Below are positions 11,126-18,932 of a stretch of DNA of 40,413 nucleotides, piece by piece; position 1 is the first letter of the stretch; each line of letters opens with the position of its first letter. The notes beneath the pieces were generated by a model that saw nothing but the letters and a program-made list of their open reading frames with translations, was not told the DNA's origin and did not search any database. This stretch comes from Kitasatospora cheerisanensis KCTC 2395 (lineage in GTDB: Bacteria > Actinomycetota > Actinomycetes > Streptomycetales > Streptomycetaceae), in assembly GCF_000696185.1 (NCBI RefSeq), contig NZ_KK853997.1:691624-732036 (forward strand), given 5' to 3'. The position numbers were made by a program, and so were the translations under genes.

Positions 11126-11403
11126 ACGCCTGGCTGGCCGCCGCGGCCGTGGACACCGCCGTCCTCGCGCCCTGCCTGTGGCGGTGCGCCCTCGGCCCGC
11201 CCGAGGAGCGGCTGGCGGCGGTCGCGCTGGCCGGGCCGGTGGTGACGGTGCTGTTCCTGCTGCTCTCGCAGGGGCTGTCGCGGCCCTCGTACGGGGATCT
11301 GGCGCTGGTGCTGGCGGTGCTCGCGCCGGCCGGGACGCTGGTCTTCACCCGGCTGCTGGCCGGCGAGCCGCACGGGGACGCCGCCGACGAGGGCACCGGA
11401 TGA
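11122..11403 (+). CDS. mnhF: Na+/H+ antiporter subunit F (MnhF/MrpF)
   Basis: A 93-residue protein with three membrane helices. The family signature SRPSYGDLALVLAVLAPAGTLVFTRLL, with its conserved membrane aspartate, is intact. The GTG start overlaps the mnhE stop by four bases, and its own stop overlaps the next start (ATGA at 11400), so translation is coupled through the operon. MrpF resembles the MbhB subunit of membrane-bound hydrogenases. Confidence 0.85.
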   Translation: MNAWLAAAAVDTAVLAPCLWRCALGPPEERLAAVALAGPVVTVLFLLLSQGLSRPSYGDLALVLAVLAPAGTLVFTRLLAGEPHGDAADEGTG

Positions 11404-11696
11404 CGGGCCGTCACGCGGTCGCGCTGGTGCTGCTGTCCGCCGGGAGCGCGGCGCTGCTGCTCGCGGGGGCGGCGTTCGCCCGCCTGCCCGGGCGCTACCT
11501 GCGGCTGCACGCTCTGTCGGCGGCGACCACCCTCGGCGCGCCGCTGACGGCCGCCGCGCTGGCGGTGGAGACCGGGCCGGGGCGGGCCGCGCTGAAGCTG
11601 CTGCTGATCGGCGGCCTGGTCCTCGCGGCGGGCCCGGTGACCACCATGGCGATCGGGCGGCTGACCGCCCGTCAAGGCCGGGAGCAGCCGCGGTGA
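11400..11696 (+). CDS. mnhG: Na+/H+ antiporter subunit G (MnhG/MrpG)
   Basis: A 98-residue, three-helix protein with the MrpG pattern: FARLPGRYLRLHALSAATTLGAPLTAAAL, then LLLIGGLVLAAGPVTTMAIGRL. It overlaps both neighbours (ATGA at the start, GTGA at the end). It is the third component of the E-F-G block that anchors Mrp/Mbh complexes. Confidence 0.85.
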   Translation: MTGRHAVALVLLSAGSAALLLAGAAFARLPGRYLRLHALSAATTLGAPLTAAALAVETGPGRAALKLLLIGGLVLAAGPVTTMAIGRLTARQGREQPR

Positions 11697-11983
11697 CCGC
11701 CCTGATCGCCGTCGCGCTGCTGCTGACCGCCGCGTTCGCCACCCTCGCGGCGCTGACCCGTGACCCGGCCCGCCAGGCGATCGTGCTCTCCGGGCTCGGC
11801 CTCGCGCTGGCCTTCCTGTTCACCACCCTCCAGGCCCCGGACGTCGCCCTGTCGCAGCTCGGCGTGGGCACCGCCGTCACCCCCCTGCTGATCCTCCTGA
11901 CGGTCCGCAAGGTGCGCCGCCCCCGGGCCGGCGACGAGCCCGACCGGCCCGCCCCGCCCGACCGGCGCCGGGAGCGGCGGTGA
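11693..11983 (+). CDS. MbhD-type antiporter subunit (DUF4040; MrpA C-terminal-like)
   Basis: A 96-residue protein with three helices. The region RDPARQAIVLSGLGLALAFLFTTLQAPDVALSQLGVGTAVTPLLILLTV matches the MbhD/DUF4040 family, with a conserved proline-aspartate in the second helix. In Mrp complexes this domain forms part of the C-terminal tail of MrpA. Here it is a separate small gene, as in archaeal mbh operons. The GTG start overlaps the mnhG stop, and its stop overlaps the next GTG (11980). Confidence 0.8.
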   Translation: MTALIAVALLLTAAFATLAALTRDPARQAIVLSGLGLALAFLFTTLQAPDVALSQLGVGTAVTPLLILLTVRKVRRPRAGDEPDRPAPPDRRRERR

Positions 11984-12333
11984 GGCCCGGCACCCGGCTG
12001 GTGCTGTTCGCCCCGGCGGCGGCCGGCCTCGCGCTGGCGTTCGGCGCGGCCGCGCTGCGCCTGCCGGCCTTCGGCGGCGACCAACACCCGTACGGGGCGC
12101 GGGCGGTGACGGCGGCGCTGGCGCACCGGACGGCGAACGCGGTGTCGTCGGTCAACTTCGACCAGCGGGCCTTCGACACGCTCGGCGAGGAGTCGATCCT
12201 GTTCGCGTCGGTGCTGGCCGCGACGCTGCTGCTGCGCCTGGCGCGGGACGAGCGGCGGCGGCGGCCGGGCCGGCGCGGGTGCTGCCGAGCACCCGGCTGC
12301 TGGGGGCGGCGCTGCTGCCGTTCACGCTGCTGA
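11980..12333 (+). CDS. MbhE-type antiporter subunit (MrpA/MrpB-like)
   Basis: The product has an N-terminal helix (LVLFAPAAAGLALAFGAAALRLP), the family core VSSVNFDQRAFDTLGEESILFASVLAATLLLRLARDE and a basic tail. The FDTLGE motif is typical of MbhE and of the C-terminus of MrpA. As written the frame runs 55 bp into mnhB and ends in an atypical cysteine/arginine-rich tail. In an operon otherwise joined by 4-base overlaps, this suggests a one-base error near 12270 (GGCCGGGCCGGCGCGGG) or a native MbhE-MnhB fusion. The true end is then around 12280. Confidence 0.75.
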   Translation: MRPGTRLVLFAPAAAGLALAFGAAALRLPAFGGDQHPYGARAVTAALAHRTANAVSSVNFDQRAFDTLGEESILFASVLAATLLLRLARDERRRRPGRRGCCRAPGCWGRRCCRSRC

Positions 12334-12716
12334 CCGGCGTGTACCTGGTGGCGCACGGGGCGCTGAGCCCGGGCGGCGGGTTCCAGGGCGGGGTGGTGCT
12401 GGCGACCGGCCTGCACGTGGCGTACGTGGCGGCGGACTACCGGGCCCTGCGGCGGGTGCGTCCGCTGGCGGTGCTGGACGTGGCGGACGCGGTCGCGGCG
12501 GGCTCGTTCGCGGCGCTGGGGCTGGCCGGCCTGGCGGCGGGCGGGGCGTACCTGCAGAACGTGCTGCCGTGGGGGACGTTCAACACGCTGGCGTCCTCGG
12601 GCCTGGTGGCGGTGGTGAACGCGGCGGTCGGCGTGGAGGTGGCGTCCGGGGTGGTCGTGCTGCTGGCGCACTTCCTGGAGCAGGCCGTGGAGACGGCGGA
12701 GCGGGACGGGGGCTGA
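12279..12716 (+). CDS. mnhB: Na+/H+ antiporter subunit B (MnhB/MrpB)
   Basis: A 145-residue protein with four helices and the MnhB signature GALSPGGGFQGGVVLATGLHVAYVA, then LAAGGAYLQNVLPWGTFNTLASSGLVAVVNAAVGVEVASGVVVLLAHFLEQ. The GTG at 12279 has no clear ribosome-binding site, so initiation may depend on upstream translation. The TGA is followed at once by the mnhC ATG. It corresponds to MbhF in hydrogenase-linked modules. Confidence 0.87.
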   Translation: MLPSTRLLGAALLPFTLLTGVYLVAHGALSPGGGFQGGVVLATGLHVAYVAADYRALRRVRPLAVLDVADAVAAGSFAALGLAGLAAGGAYLQNVLPWGTFNTLASSGLVAVVNAAVGVEVASGVVVLLAHFLEQAVETAERDGG

Positions 12717-13061
12717 ATGGGCGTCATGGCGTACCTGGCGGCGGGCTGGATCCTGCTGGTGGGCTGCTACGGGCTGGTGACCAGCCGGAACCTGATCCAC
12801 GCGGTGGGCTGCCTGGCGGTGTGCCAGTCGTCCACGTACGTGCTGCTGCTGGCGGTCGGCTACCGCTCGGGCGCGACCGCGCCGGTCTTCGCGGACCTGC
12901 CGACGGACGCGCCGGTGGTCGATCCGGTGGTGCAGGCGCTGGCGCTCACGGACGTGGTGGTGGGCGCGACGGTGACGGCGCTGCTGCTGGCGCTGGTGAT
13001 CCAGCTGCGCAAGCGGCACGGCACCGTCGACCCGCAGCGCCTGACCGGGCTGCGGGGCTGA
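12717..13061 (+). CDS. mnhC: Na+/H+ antiporter subunit C (MnhC/MrpC, NuoK-like)
   Basis: A 114-residue, three-helix protein homologous to NuoK. It shows YGLVTSRNLIHAVGCLAVCQSSTYVLLLAVGY and a third helix DPVVQALALTDVVVGATVTALLLALVIQLRKRHG, containing the PxxQALxLTxxVI-type motif. The ATG directly follows the mnhB stop. Three helices and an acidic residue in helix 3 fit the proton-channel-like role of this subunit next to the NuoM/N-like MnhD. Confidence 0.87.
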   Translation: MGVMAYLAAGWILLVGCYGLVTSRNLIHAVGCLAVCQSSTYVLLLAVGYRSGATAPVFADLPTDAPVVDPVVQALALTDVVVGATVTALLLALVIQLRKRHGTVDPQRLTGLRG

Positions 13062-13103
13062 CGGGGTGCCGGGGCCGCCGCGCTGCTGCCGCTGTCCGTC
13101 GCG

Positions 13104-14889
13104 GTGCCGCTGCTGGGAGCGGCACTGCTGGCCGTCGCCGGGCGGTGGCTGCCGCGCACGGCGCGGGACGCGCTGGCCGGGTGCTGCGCGCTGGCGCAGG
13201 TACTGTGCCTGGTGGCGCTGTGGGTGCGCACCGGTGACGGGGTGTCGGTGTCCTGGCTCGGCGGGTGGCGTCCGGTGGGCGGCTCGTCGGTGGGCATCGT
13301 GCTGGCCGCCGACCGGATCGGGGTGCTGCTGGCGCTGGTCGCGGCGGTGCTGGTGCTGGCGGTGGTCGGCTACTCCTGGCGGTACTTCGAGGAGCCGGCC
13401 GGGCGGAAGGGCGGCGTGTACCCGGCGCTGCTGCTGCTGTTCTCGGCCGGCATGTGCGGGTTCGCGCTGACCGGCGACCTGTTCGACGCCTTCGTGTTCT
13501 TCGAGCTGATGGGCGCCGTCGCGTACGCGCTGACCGGCTTCCGCATCGAGGACCCGCGTCCGCTGCACGGCGCGCTGGCCTTCGGCATCGTCAACTCCCT
13601 TGCCGCGTACTGCTCGCTGCTCGGCATCGGCCTGCTGTACGCGCGCACCGGCGAACTCGGCCTGGCCCAGCTCGGCCGGGCGCTCGACGGCCGCCCGCCG
13701 GACGCGCTGGTGCGGTGCGCGTTCGTCCTGGTGCTGGCCGGGCCGCTGGTGAAGGCCGCCGCCGCGCCGTTCCACTTCTGGCTGCCGGACGCGCACGCGG
13801 TCGCGCCGAGCCCGGTGTGCATGCTGCTGTCGGGCGTGATGGTGGAGCTCGGCGTGTACGGCGCGGCGCGGATCCACCGGACGGTGTTCGCCGGCCCGGG
13901 CGGGGTGCCGGCCGACGCGGTCCGGCCGGTGCTGCTGGCGCTCGGCGTCGTCACGGCGCTGGTCGGGGCGGTGATGTGCTGGCAGCAGCGACACCTGAAG
14001 CGGCTGCTGGCGTTCTCGACGGTCGGTCATATCGGCCTGTTCCTGGTCTCCTTCGCGCTGCTCACGCCGGCCGGGGTGGCGGGCGCGGCGGTGTACCTGG
14101 CGGGCCACGCGGGCTGCAAGGCCGCGCTGTTCGGGCTGTGCGGCGTGCTGCTGGACCGCTTCGGCTCGGTCGACGAGCACGGGCTGTTCGGCCGCGGCCG
14201 CGAACTCCCCTTCACCGCAGCCCTGTTCGCGCTGGGCGGGCTCGCCCTGGCCGGGCTGCCGCCGTTCGGCACCGGCCTCGGCAAGGCGCTCGCGGAGGAC
14301 GCGGCCGGCGAGTGGGCGTGGTGGCTGCCCGCCCTGTACGTGCTGGTGTCCGCAGTCACCGGCGGCGCGGTCCTGCGGGCCTGCGCCCGGGTGTTCGGCG
14401 GCCGGGGGCGCCACCCCGCCGAACACCCGGACGAGCCGGAGACCACCGGCGAGGGCGAGGAGCCGGAGGTCCGCGACCCGACCCGCCCGCTCCCGCTGCC
14501 GGTCCTCGCCGTCCCCGCACTGCTGCTGGCGGCCTGCCTGGCGATCGGCCTGTGCCCGCCACTGGCGCGGCAACTCGCCGCGGCCGCCGCCCGGTTCACC
14601 GACCGGGCCGGCTACCTGGACGCCGTCCTGCACGAGGCCGCGGCGCTCCCCGCGCTCGTCCCCCCGCCCGCCGGGTGGACCGCCCCCGGCCTGCTGCTCG
14701 GCCTGCTCTCCACCGCCCTCGCCTGCGCCCTGGCCGCCGCCGCGCTCCGCGGCCCGCTGCCGGCCCCGCCTGGACCCGCCCCCGCTCCGCGCGCTCCGCC
14801 GCCTCCACTCCGGCCTGCTGGGCGACTACGTCACCTGGCTCCTGGTCGGCCTGGCCGGCCTGCTCGCGGCGATCACCGCACTGGGCTGA
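13104..14889 (+). CDS. mnhD: Na+/H+ antiporter subunit D (MnhD/MrpD, NuoN-like), C-terminal frame break
   Basis: The large proton-translocating subunit, about 595 residues with ~14 helices. Key features: FVFFELMGAVAYALTGFRIEDPR (essential Glu), VKAAAAPFHFWLPDAHAVAPSPVCMLLSGVMVELGVYG (essential Lys and PxHxWLPxAH) and KRLLAFSTVGHIGLF. The frame open from GTG 13104 loses conservation near 14770. A +1 shift there restores LRALRRLHSGLLGDYVTWLLVGLAGLLAAITALG and a TGA at 14887-14889. At the 5' end the native start may be the GTG at 13066, with another one-base break near 13072 (reading ...AALLPLSVAVPLLG). Both breaks lie in C/G runs. It is the only NuoL/M/N-like subunit in the operon. Confidence 0.8.
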
Positions 14890-14890
14890 A

Positions 14891-14914
14891 CCGGCGGCCT
14901 CGAGGCACCGCCGG
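14891..14914 (+). terminator. hairpin after the antiporter operon
   Basis: CCGGCGG (14891-14897) pairs with CCGCCGG (14908-14914), and the loop itself contains the palindrome CCTCGAGG. It begins one base after the restored mnhD stop, which supports that stop position. A second possible hairpin is at 14930-14956. Confidence 0.5.
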
Positions 14915-15029
14915 GCGCGGAGCGGAGGACCGCCCGAGGGAACGAGGCGCGGGCGGCGCGGCCACGTATCGGATGCGCACCGCCCGACCGGCCGGCTCCG
15001 GATTCGGTACGCGCCGAGCTGACGCCCCG

Positions 15030-15913
15030 TCAGTTCGCGGCGGCGAAGAACGCCAGCAGGCGGGCGTTGACCGCGTCCGGGCGCTCCAGGGTGAGGCCGT
15101 GGCCCGCGCCCGGGAGGATCTCGGCCTGCGCGTGCGGGACCAGGGCGGCGATCCGGCGCAGCACCCGGCGGGGCGGAGCAGCGCGCTGCGGGCGCCGATC
15201 AGGGCGAGGACGGGGACGGTGATCCCGCGCAGCTCCTCGTCGCCGAAGGGCGGGGCGGCGGGGCGGGCGGCGGGCTTCCAGGTGCGCATGCCGAGCATCA
15301 GCGGGGCCAGCATCTCCGGCGGGGCGGCGAGCGCGGGATTGGCGAGCAGGCGGGCCAGGGCGGGGCGGAGGCGGCGGGGGGCGAGCATGCCGAACAGACC
15401 GGCGACCATGTAGAGGTAGAACCGGGCCGGGACCTTCTCGATGCCGCCGGGGTCCAACGGGGCTACGGTGGCGAGCCGTTCGGGCGCGCGGATCGCCTGG
15501 TTGAGGGCCAGCCAGCCGCCGTAGGAGACGCCGACCAGGTGCACCCGGCGCAGGTCGAGCCCGGCCAGCACCTCCCCCAGCCAGGCGGCGTTCTCGGCCG
15601 GCCCGGCGGCGACGGCGCGCTGCACGCTGCGGCCGGGGTCGTCGAGGGTGGAGACCGCGTACACGGGGTGGTGCGCGCCGAGCGCGGCGATCTGCGGGTG
15701 CCAGTTGGCGGGGTGACCGGCGTGGCCGTGCAGCAGGACGACGGGGTCGCCCGTGCTCGGGCCGTAGTGGTGGACGTGGACGGTGCCGTAGGCGGTCTCG
15801 ACGTCCAGGGCGCGGTGCGGGGCGGGCCACAGCTCCATGGCCCGGTCGTAGGCGTCGAGGTACCGGTGGCGGGCCTCCTCGCTGACGAAGTGTCCGACGC
15901 TGGTCCTGGTCAT
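15030..15913 (-). CDS. alpha/beta hydrolase (one frame break)
   Basis: An alpha/beta-hydrolase-fold protein of ~294 residues. It has an oxyanion motif VVLLHGHAGHPANWHPQIAAL, nucleophile elbow GVSYGGWLAL (Ser) and catalytic His in ILPGAGHGLTLERPDAVN. The first ~245 residues are in the frame of the ATG at 15911-15913. After about 15175 the conserved sequence continues in the next frame (LRRIAALVPHAQAEILPG) to the TGA at 15030. The total length is one base short of a multiple of three, so a single missing base explains it. GGGAGGG precedes the ATG. It is divergent from a TetR regulator across a palindromic operator, so TetR probably represses it. Substrate unknown. Confidence 0.8.
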
Positions 15914-15937
15914 GGGCCCCTCCCGTTGCTTTGGTGG

Positions 15938-15952
15938 TATGGTTGTACCATA
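15938..15952. promoter_or_regulatory. TetR-type operator palindrome
   Basis: TATGGT-TGT-ACCATA is a perfect inverted repeat with 6-bp arms, in an AT-richer island of the 60-bp gap between the hydrolase and tetR starts. Its position suits repression of both divergent promoters by the adjacent TetR. Confidence 0.65.
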
Positions 15953-15973
15953 AAAACGTTCGAAGGGGCCGGG

Positions 15974-16570
15974 ATGCCGAAGCTGGTCGACCACGAGGAA
16001 CGGCGGGCGCTGATCATCGACGCCCTGCTGCGCGACGCCGCCCGGACCGGCCTGCACGCCGTCACCATGCGCTCCGTCGCCGAGGAGGCCGGCGTCTCCG
16101 TCCGCCTGGTGCAGTACTACTTCCACACCAAGGAGCAGCTCCTCCTCGACACCCTCACCCGCCTCGGCGTCCGCATGGGCGAGCGCGTCCGCGACCGCGT
16201 CCGGGCCGCCGAGGCCTCGTCGACCGCGCCGCCGTCCCCGCGCGAGATCGTCGAGGCGGTGCTGCTGGAGGCCGTCCCCACCGACGAGGAGAGCCGCACC
16301 TTCCACCTCGTCTACACCGCCTACGCCGTGCTCTCCGTCACCGACCCGGCGCTCGCCGCCCGGTCCTTCCTCGCCGCGCCGAACGAAATGGAGGCCTTCC
16401 TGGTCGCCCACCTCACCGCCGCCGGCCTCCCCGAGCCCGACCACGAGGCCGTCGTCCTGCTCGCCCTCTCCGCCGGCCTCGGCCTGAGCGTCCTGCTCGG
16501 CCAGCGCACCCCCGAGGCCGCCACCACCGTCCTCCACCACCACCTCAGCCGGCTGTTCCCCACCCCCTGA
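15974..16570 (+). CDS. TetR-family transcriptional regulator
   Basis: A 198-residue regulator. The N-terminal helix-turn-helix (~28-58) is VTMRSVAEEAGVSVRLVQYYFHTKEQLLLDTL, with the YYFHTKEQL recognition-helix signature of TetR proteins. The C-terminal all-helical ligand domain (SRTFHLVYTAYAVLSVTDPALAARSFLAAP...) resembles the TetR_C group of actinobacterial hydrolase regulators. The ATG has GAAGGGG 6-12 bases upstream. It is divergent to the hydrolase, with the palindrome at 15938-15952 between them. Confidence 0.87.
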   Translation: MPKLVDHEERRALIIDALLRDAARTGLHAVTMRSVAEEAGVSVRLVQYYFHTKEQLLLDTLTRLGVRMGERVRDRVRAAEASSTAPPSPREIVEAVLLEAVPTDEESRTFHLVYTAYAVLSVTDPALAARSFLAAPNEMEAFLVAHLTAAGLPEPDHEAVVLLALSAGLGLSVLLGQRTPEAATTVLHHHLSRLFPTP

Positions 16571-16683
16571 ACGCCCCTCCGGACGGCCGCGGCTCTCGCG
16601 GGCGCACCGCCCGGCACGTTTCCGTTCCGGATTCGCGGCCAGACGCGCGGCAGTGGTGTCTTCGCGTGAAGGAGGGACGTCCC

Positions 16684-18477
16684 GTGTCCAGGAACGTGGC
16701 CGATCAGGTGCTGGCGCGACTGCGGGAGTGGGAGGTGGACCAGGTCTTCGCGTACCCCGGGGACGGCATCAACGGGCTCCTCGCGGCGTGGGGGCGGGCC
16801 GACAACCGGCCGTCGTTCGTGCAGGCCCGGCACGAGGAGATGGCGGCGTTCGAGGCCGTCGGGTACGCCAAGTTCTCCGGCCGGGTGGGGGTGTGCGCGG
16901 CGACCTCCGGGCCCGGCGCGATCCACCTGTTGAACGGCCTGTACGACGCCAAGCTCGACCACGTGCCGGTGGTGGCGATCGTCGGGCAGACCGACCGCAC
17001 CGCGATGGGCGGCTCGTACCAGCAGGAGGTGGACCTGCTCAGCCTGTACAAGGACGTCGCGTCCGCGTACTGCCAGATGGTGACGGTCCCTCAGCAGCTG
17101 CCGAACGTCCTCGACCGGGCCTTCCGGACCGCCGCGCTGTACCGCACCGTCACCGCCGTGATCATCCCGGCGGACGTCCAGGAACTCGCCGAGGAGGCCC
17201 CGGAGCACGCGTTCAAGATGGTGCCGTCCAGCCTCGGCCTGCCGCGTTCCCGGCCGGTCCCGGAGGACGCCGACCTGGACCGGGCCGCCGAGGTGCTGAA
17301 CGCCGGGAAGAAGGTCGCCATGCTGGTCGGCCAGGGCGCCCGGCACGCCCGGCCGCAGCTGGAGCAGGTCGCCGACCTGCTCGGCGCGGGCGTCGCGAAG
17401 GCCCTGCTCGGCAAGGACGTGCTGCCCGACACCCTGCCGTACGTGACCGGCTCGATCGGACTGCTCGGCACCCGGCCCTCGTACGAGCTGATGCGGGACT
17501 GCGACACCCTGCTGACCGTCGGCTCCAACTTCCCGTACAGCCAGTTCCTGCCGGAGTTCGGGCAGGCCCGGGCGGTGCAGATCGACGCTGACCCGTTCAT
17601 GGTCGGGCTGCGCTACCCGAACGAGGTCAACCTGGTCGGCGACTCCGCGGACACCCTGTCGCGGCTGCTGCCGCTGCTGCGCCGCAAGAAGGACCGCAGC
17701 TGGCGGGAGGGCATCGAGAAGAACACCGAACGCTGGTGGCAGGTGATGGAGGCGCGGGCGAAGGTCGAAGCCGACCCGATCAACCCCGAGTACCTGGTGC
17801 ACGCGCTGGACGCGCTGCTGCCCGACAACGCCATCGTGACCGCCGACTCCGGCTCCGCCGCCAACTGGTACGCCCGGCACCTGCGGATGCGCGGCACCAT
17901 GCGCGGCTCGCTGTCCGGCACCCTCGCCACCATGGGCCCGGGCGTGCCGTACGCGATCGGCGCCAAGTTCGCCTGCCCCGACCGGCCGGTGGTGGCGCTC
18001 GTCGGCGACGGCGCCATGCAGATGAACGGCATGGCCGAACTCATCACCGTCGCCAAGTACTTCGAGCAGTGGACCGACCGCCGGCTGGTGGTCTGCGTGC
18101 TCAACAACTGCGACCTCAACCAGGTCACCTGGGAGATGCGCGCCATGCAGGGCGCTCCGCAGTTCCTGCCCTCGCAGTCGCTGCCGGACGTGCGCTACGC
18201 GGACTTCGCCGAGTCCGTCGGCCTGCGCGGCCTGCGCGTCGAGGAGCCCGGCAAGGTCCGCGCCGCCTGGGAGTGGGCGCTGACCACCGACCGGCCGTGC
18301 GTGCTGGACGTCCGCACCGACCCGGCGGTGCCGCCGATCCCGCCGCACGCCGACTGGTCGCAGATCAAGGACGCCGCCGAGTCGGTGCTGCGCGGCGACA
18401 GCGACCGGGCCGCCGTGGTCAAGCGGGGCCTGCGCGCCAAGCTCGCCGAACTGCTGCCGCACCGCTCCGGGAAGTGA
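16684..18477 (+). CDS. thiamine-diphosphate-dependent enzyme (pyruvate oxidase/acetolactate synthase-like)
   Basis: A 597-residue ThDP enzyme. The N-terminal Pyr domain carries the catalytic glutamate in ARHEEMAAFEAVGYAKFSG (Glu51). The central domain spans ~195-330. The C-terminal PP domain has the ThDP/Mg motif GDGAMQMNGMAELITVAKYF...VVCVLNNCDLNQVTWE (GDG at ~441). Family members include PoxB-type pyruvate:quinone oxidoreductases and acetolactate synthases. The GTG start has a strong AAGGAGGG 8 bases upstream. Its stop overlaps the next start (GTGA), so it heads a coupled operon with a membrane protein, a GMC oxidoreductase fusion and an enolase-superfamily enzyme. A role in oxidizing or cleaving a 2-oxo acid made by those enzymes is an inference. 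Confidence 0.87.
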   Translation: MSRNVADQVLARLREWEVDQVFAYPGDGINGLLAAWGRADNRPSFVQARHEEMAAFEAVGYAKFSGRVGVCAATSGPGAIHLLNGLYDAKLDHVPVVAIVGQTDRTAMGGSYQQEVDLLSLYKDVASAYCQMVTVPQQLPNVLDRAFRTAALYRTVTAVIIPADVQELAEEAPEHAFKMVPSSLGLPRSRPVPEDADLDRAAEVLNAGKKVAMLVGQGARHARPQLEQVADLLGAGVAKALLGKDVLPDTLPYVTGSIGLLGTRPSYELMRDCDTLLTVGSNFPYSQFLPEFGQARAVQIDADPFMVGLRYPNEVNLVGDSADTLSRLLPLLRRKKDRSWREGIEKNTERWWQVMEARAKVEADPINPEYLVHALDALLPDNAIVTADSGSAANWYARHLRMRGTMRGSLSGTLATMGPGVPYAIGAKFACPDRPVVALVGDGAMQMNGMAELITVAKYFEQWTDRRLVVCVLNNCDLNQVTWEMRAMQGAPQFLPSQSLPDVRYADFAESVGLRGLRVEEPGKVRAAWEWALTTDRPCVLDVRTDPAVPPIPPHADWSQIKDAAESVLRGDSDRAAVVKRGLRAKLAELLPHRSGK

Positions 18478-18929
18478 TCGCCGTGCTGACCGCCGCCCTG
18501 GAGGCCGTGCGCACCGGCCGGTTCCAGCGCTCGCTGGCACTGGCCACCGCCGGCGGCTCGGTGGTCACCGCCGCCGAGATCTACCTCGAACACGACCGGG
18601 CCGGCTTCGGCAACCGGATGATGTGGTGGCCGGTGCTGCTCGGCCCGCTCGGCGCCGGCGCCGGCCTGGCCGCCGCGCTCGACGCGCGGGCCGCCCGCAC
18701 CGTGCTGCCGCTGGTCTCCGCCGCCGTCGCCGCCAACGGCGTGCAGGGCTTCTGGCTGCACCTGCGCGGCCTGCTGGAGAAGCCCGGCGGGTGGCGGATG
18801 GCCCGGTTCAACCTGGAGACCGGCCCGCCGCTGTTCGCCCCCCTGCTGATGGGCATGGTCGGCGGCATGGGCCTGGTCGCCACAGTGCTACGCCGCGAGG
18901 GCGACACACCTGGCCGGGAAGGGAGTTGA
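18474..18929 (+). CDS. four-helix membrane protein of the ThDP/GMC operon
   Basis: A 151-residue integral membrane protein of unknown family. It has hydrophobic segments at about 20-36, 50-70, 74-95 and 122-142, with short charged loops (EIYLEHDRAGFGNRMMWW; LRGLLEKPGGWRMARFNLETG). No cofactor motif such as paired histidines or CxxCH is evident. The GTG start overlaps the ThDP gene stop; a second GTG at 18483 is possible. The next gene starts three bases after its stop. The coupling suggests it anchors the GMC fusion or ThDP enzyme at the membrane or helps pass electrons to quinone. This is inference. Confidence 0.72.
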   Translation: MIAVLTAALEAVRTGRFQRSLALATAGGSVVTAAEIYLEHDRAGFGNRMMWWPVLLGPLGAGAGLAAALDARAARTVLPLVSAAVAANGVQGFWLHLRGLLEKPGGWRMARFNLETGPPLFAPLLMGMVGGMGLVATVLRREGDTPGREGS

Positions 18930-18932
18930 GCG

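Noticed and set aside
11877..14633. 918-residue minus-strand frame across the antiporter genes
   Set aside because: Glutamine/histidine/arginine-rich shadow of membrane-protein genes; no start signal or domain.
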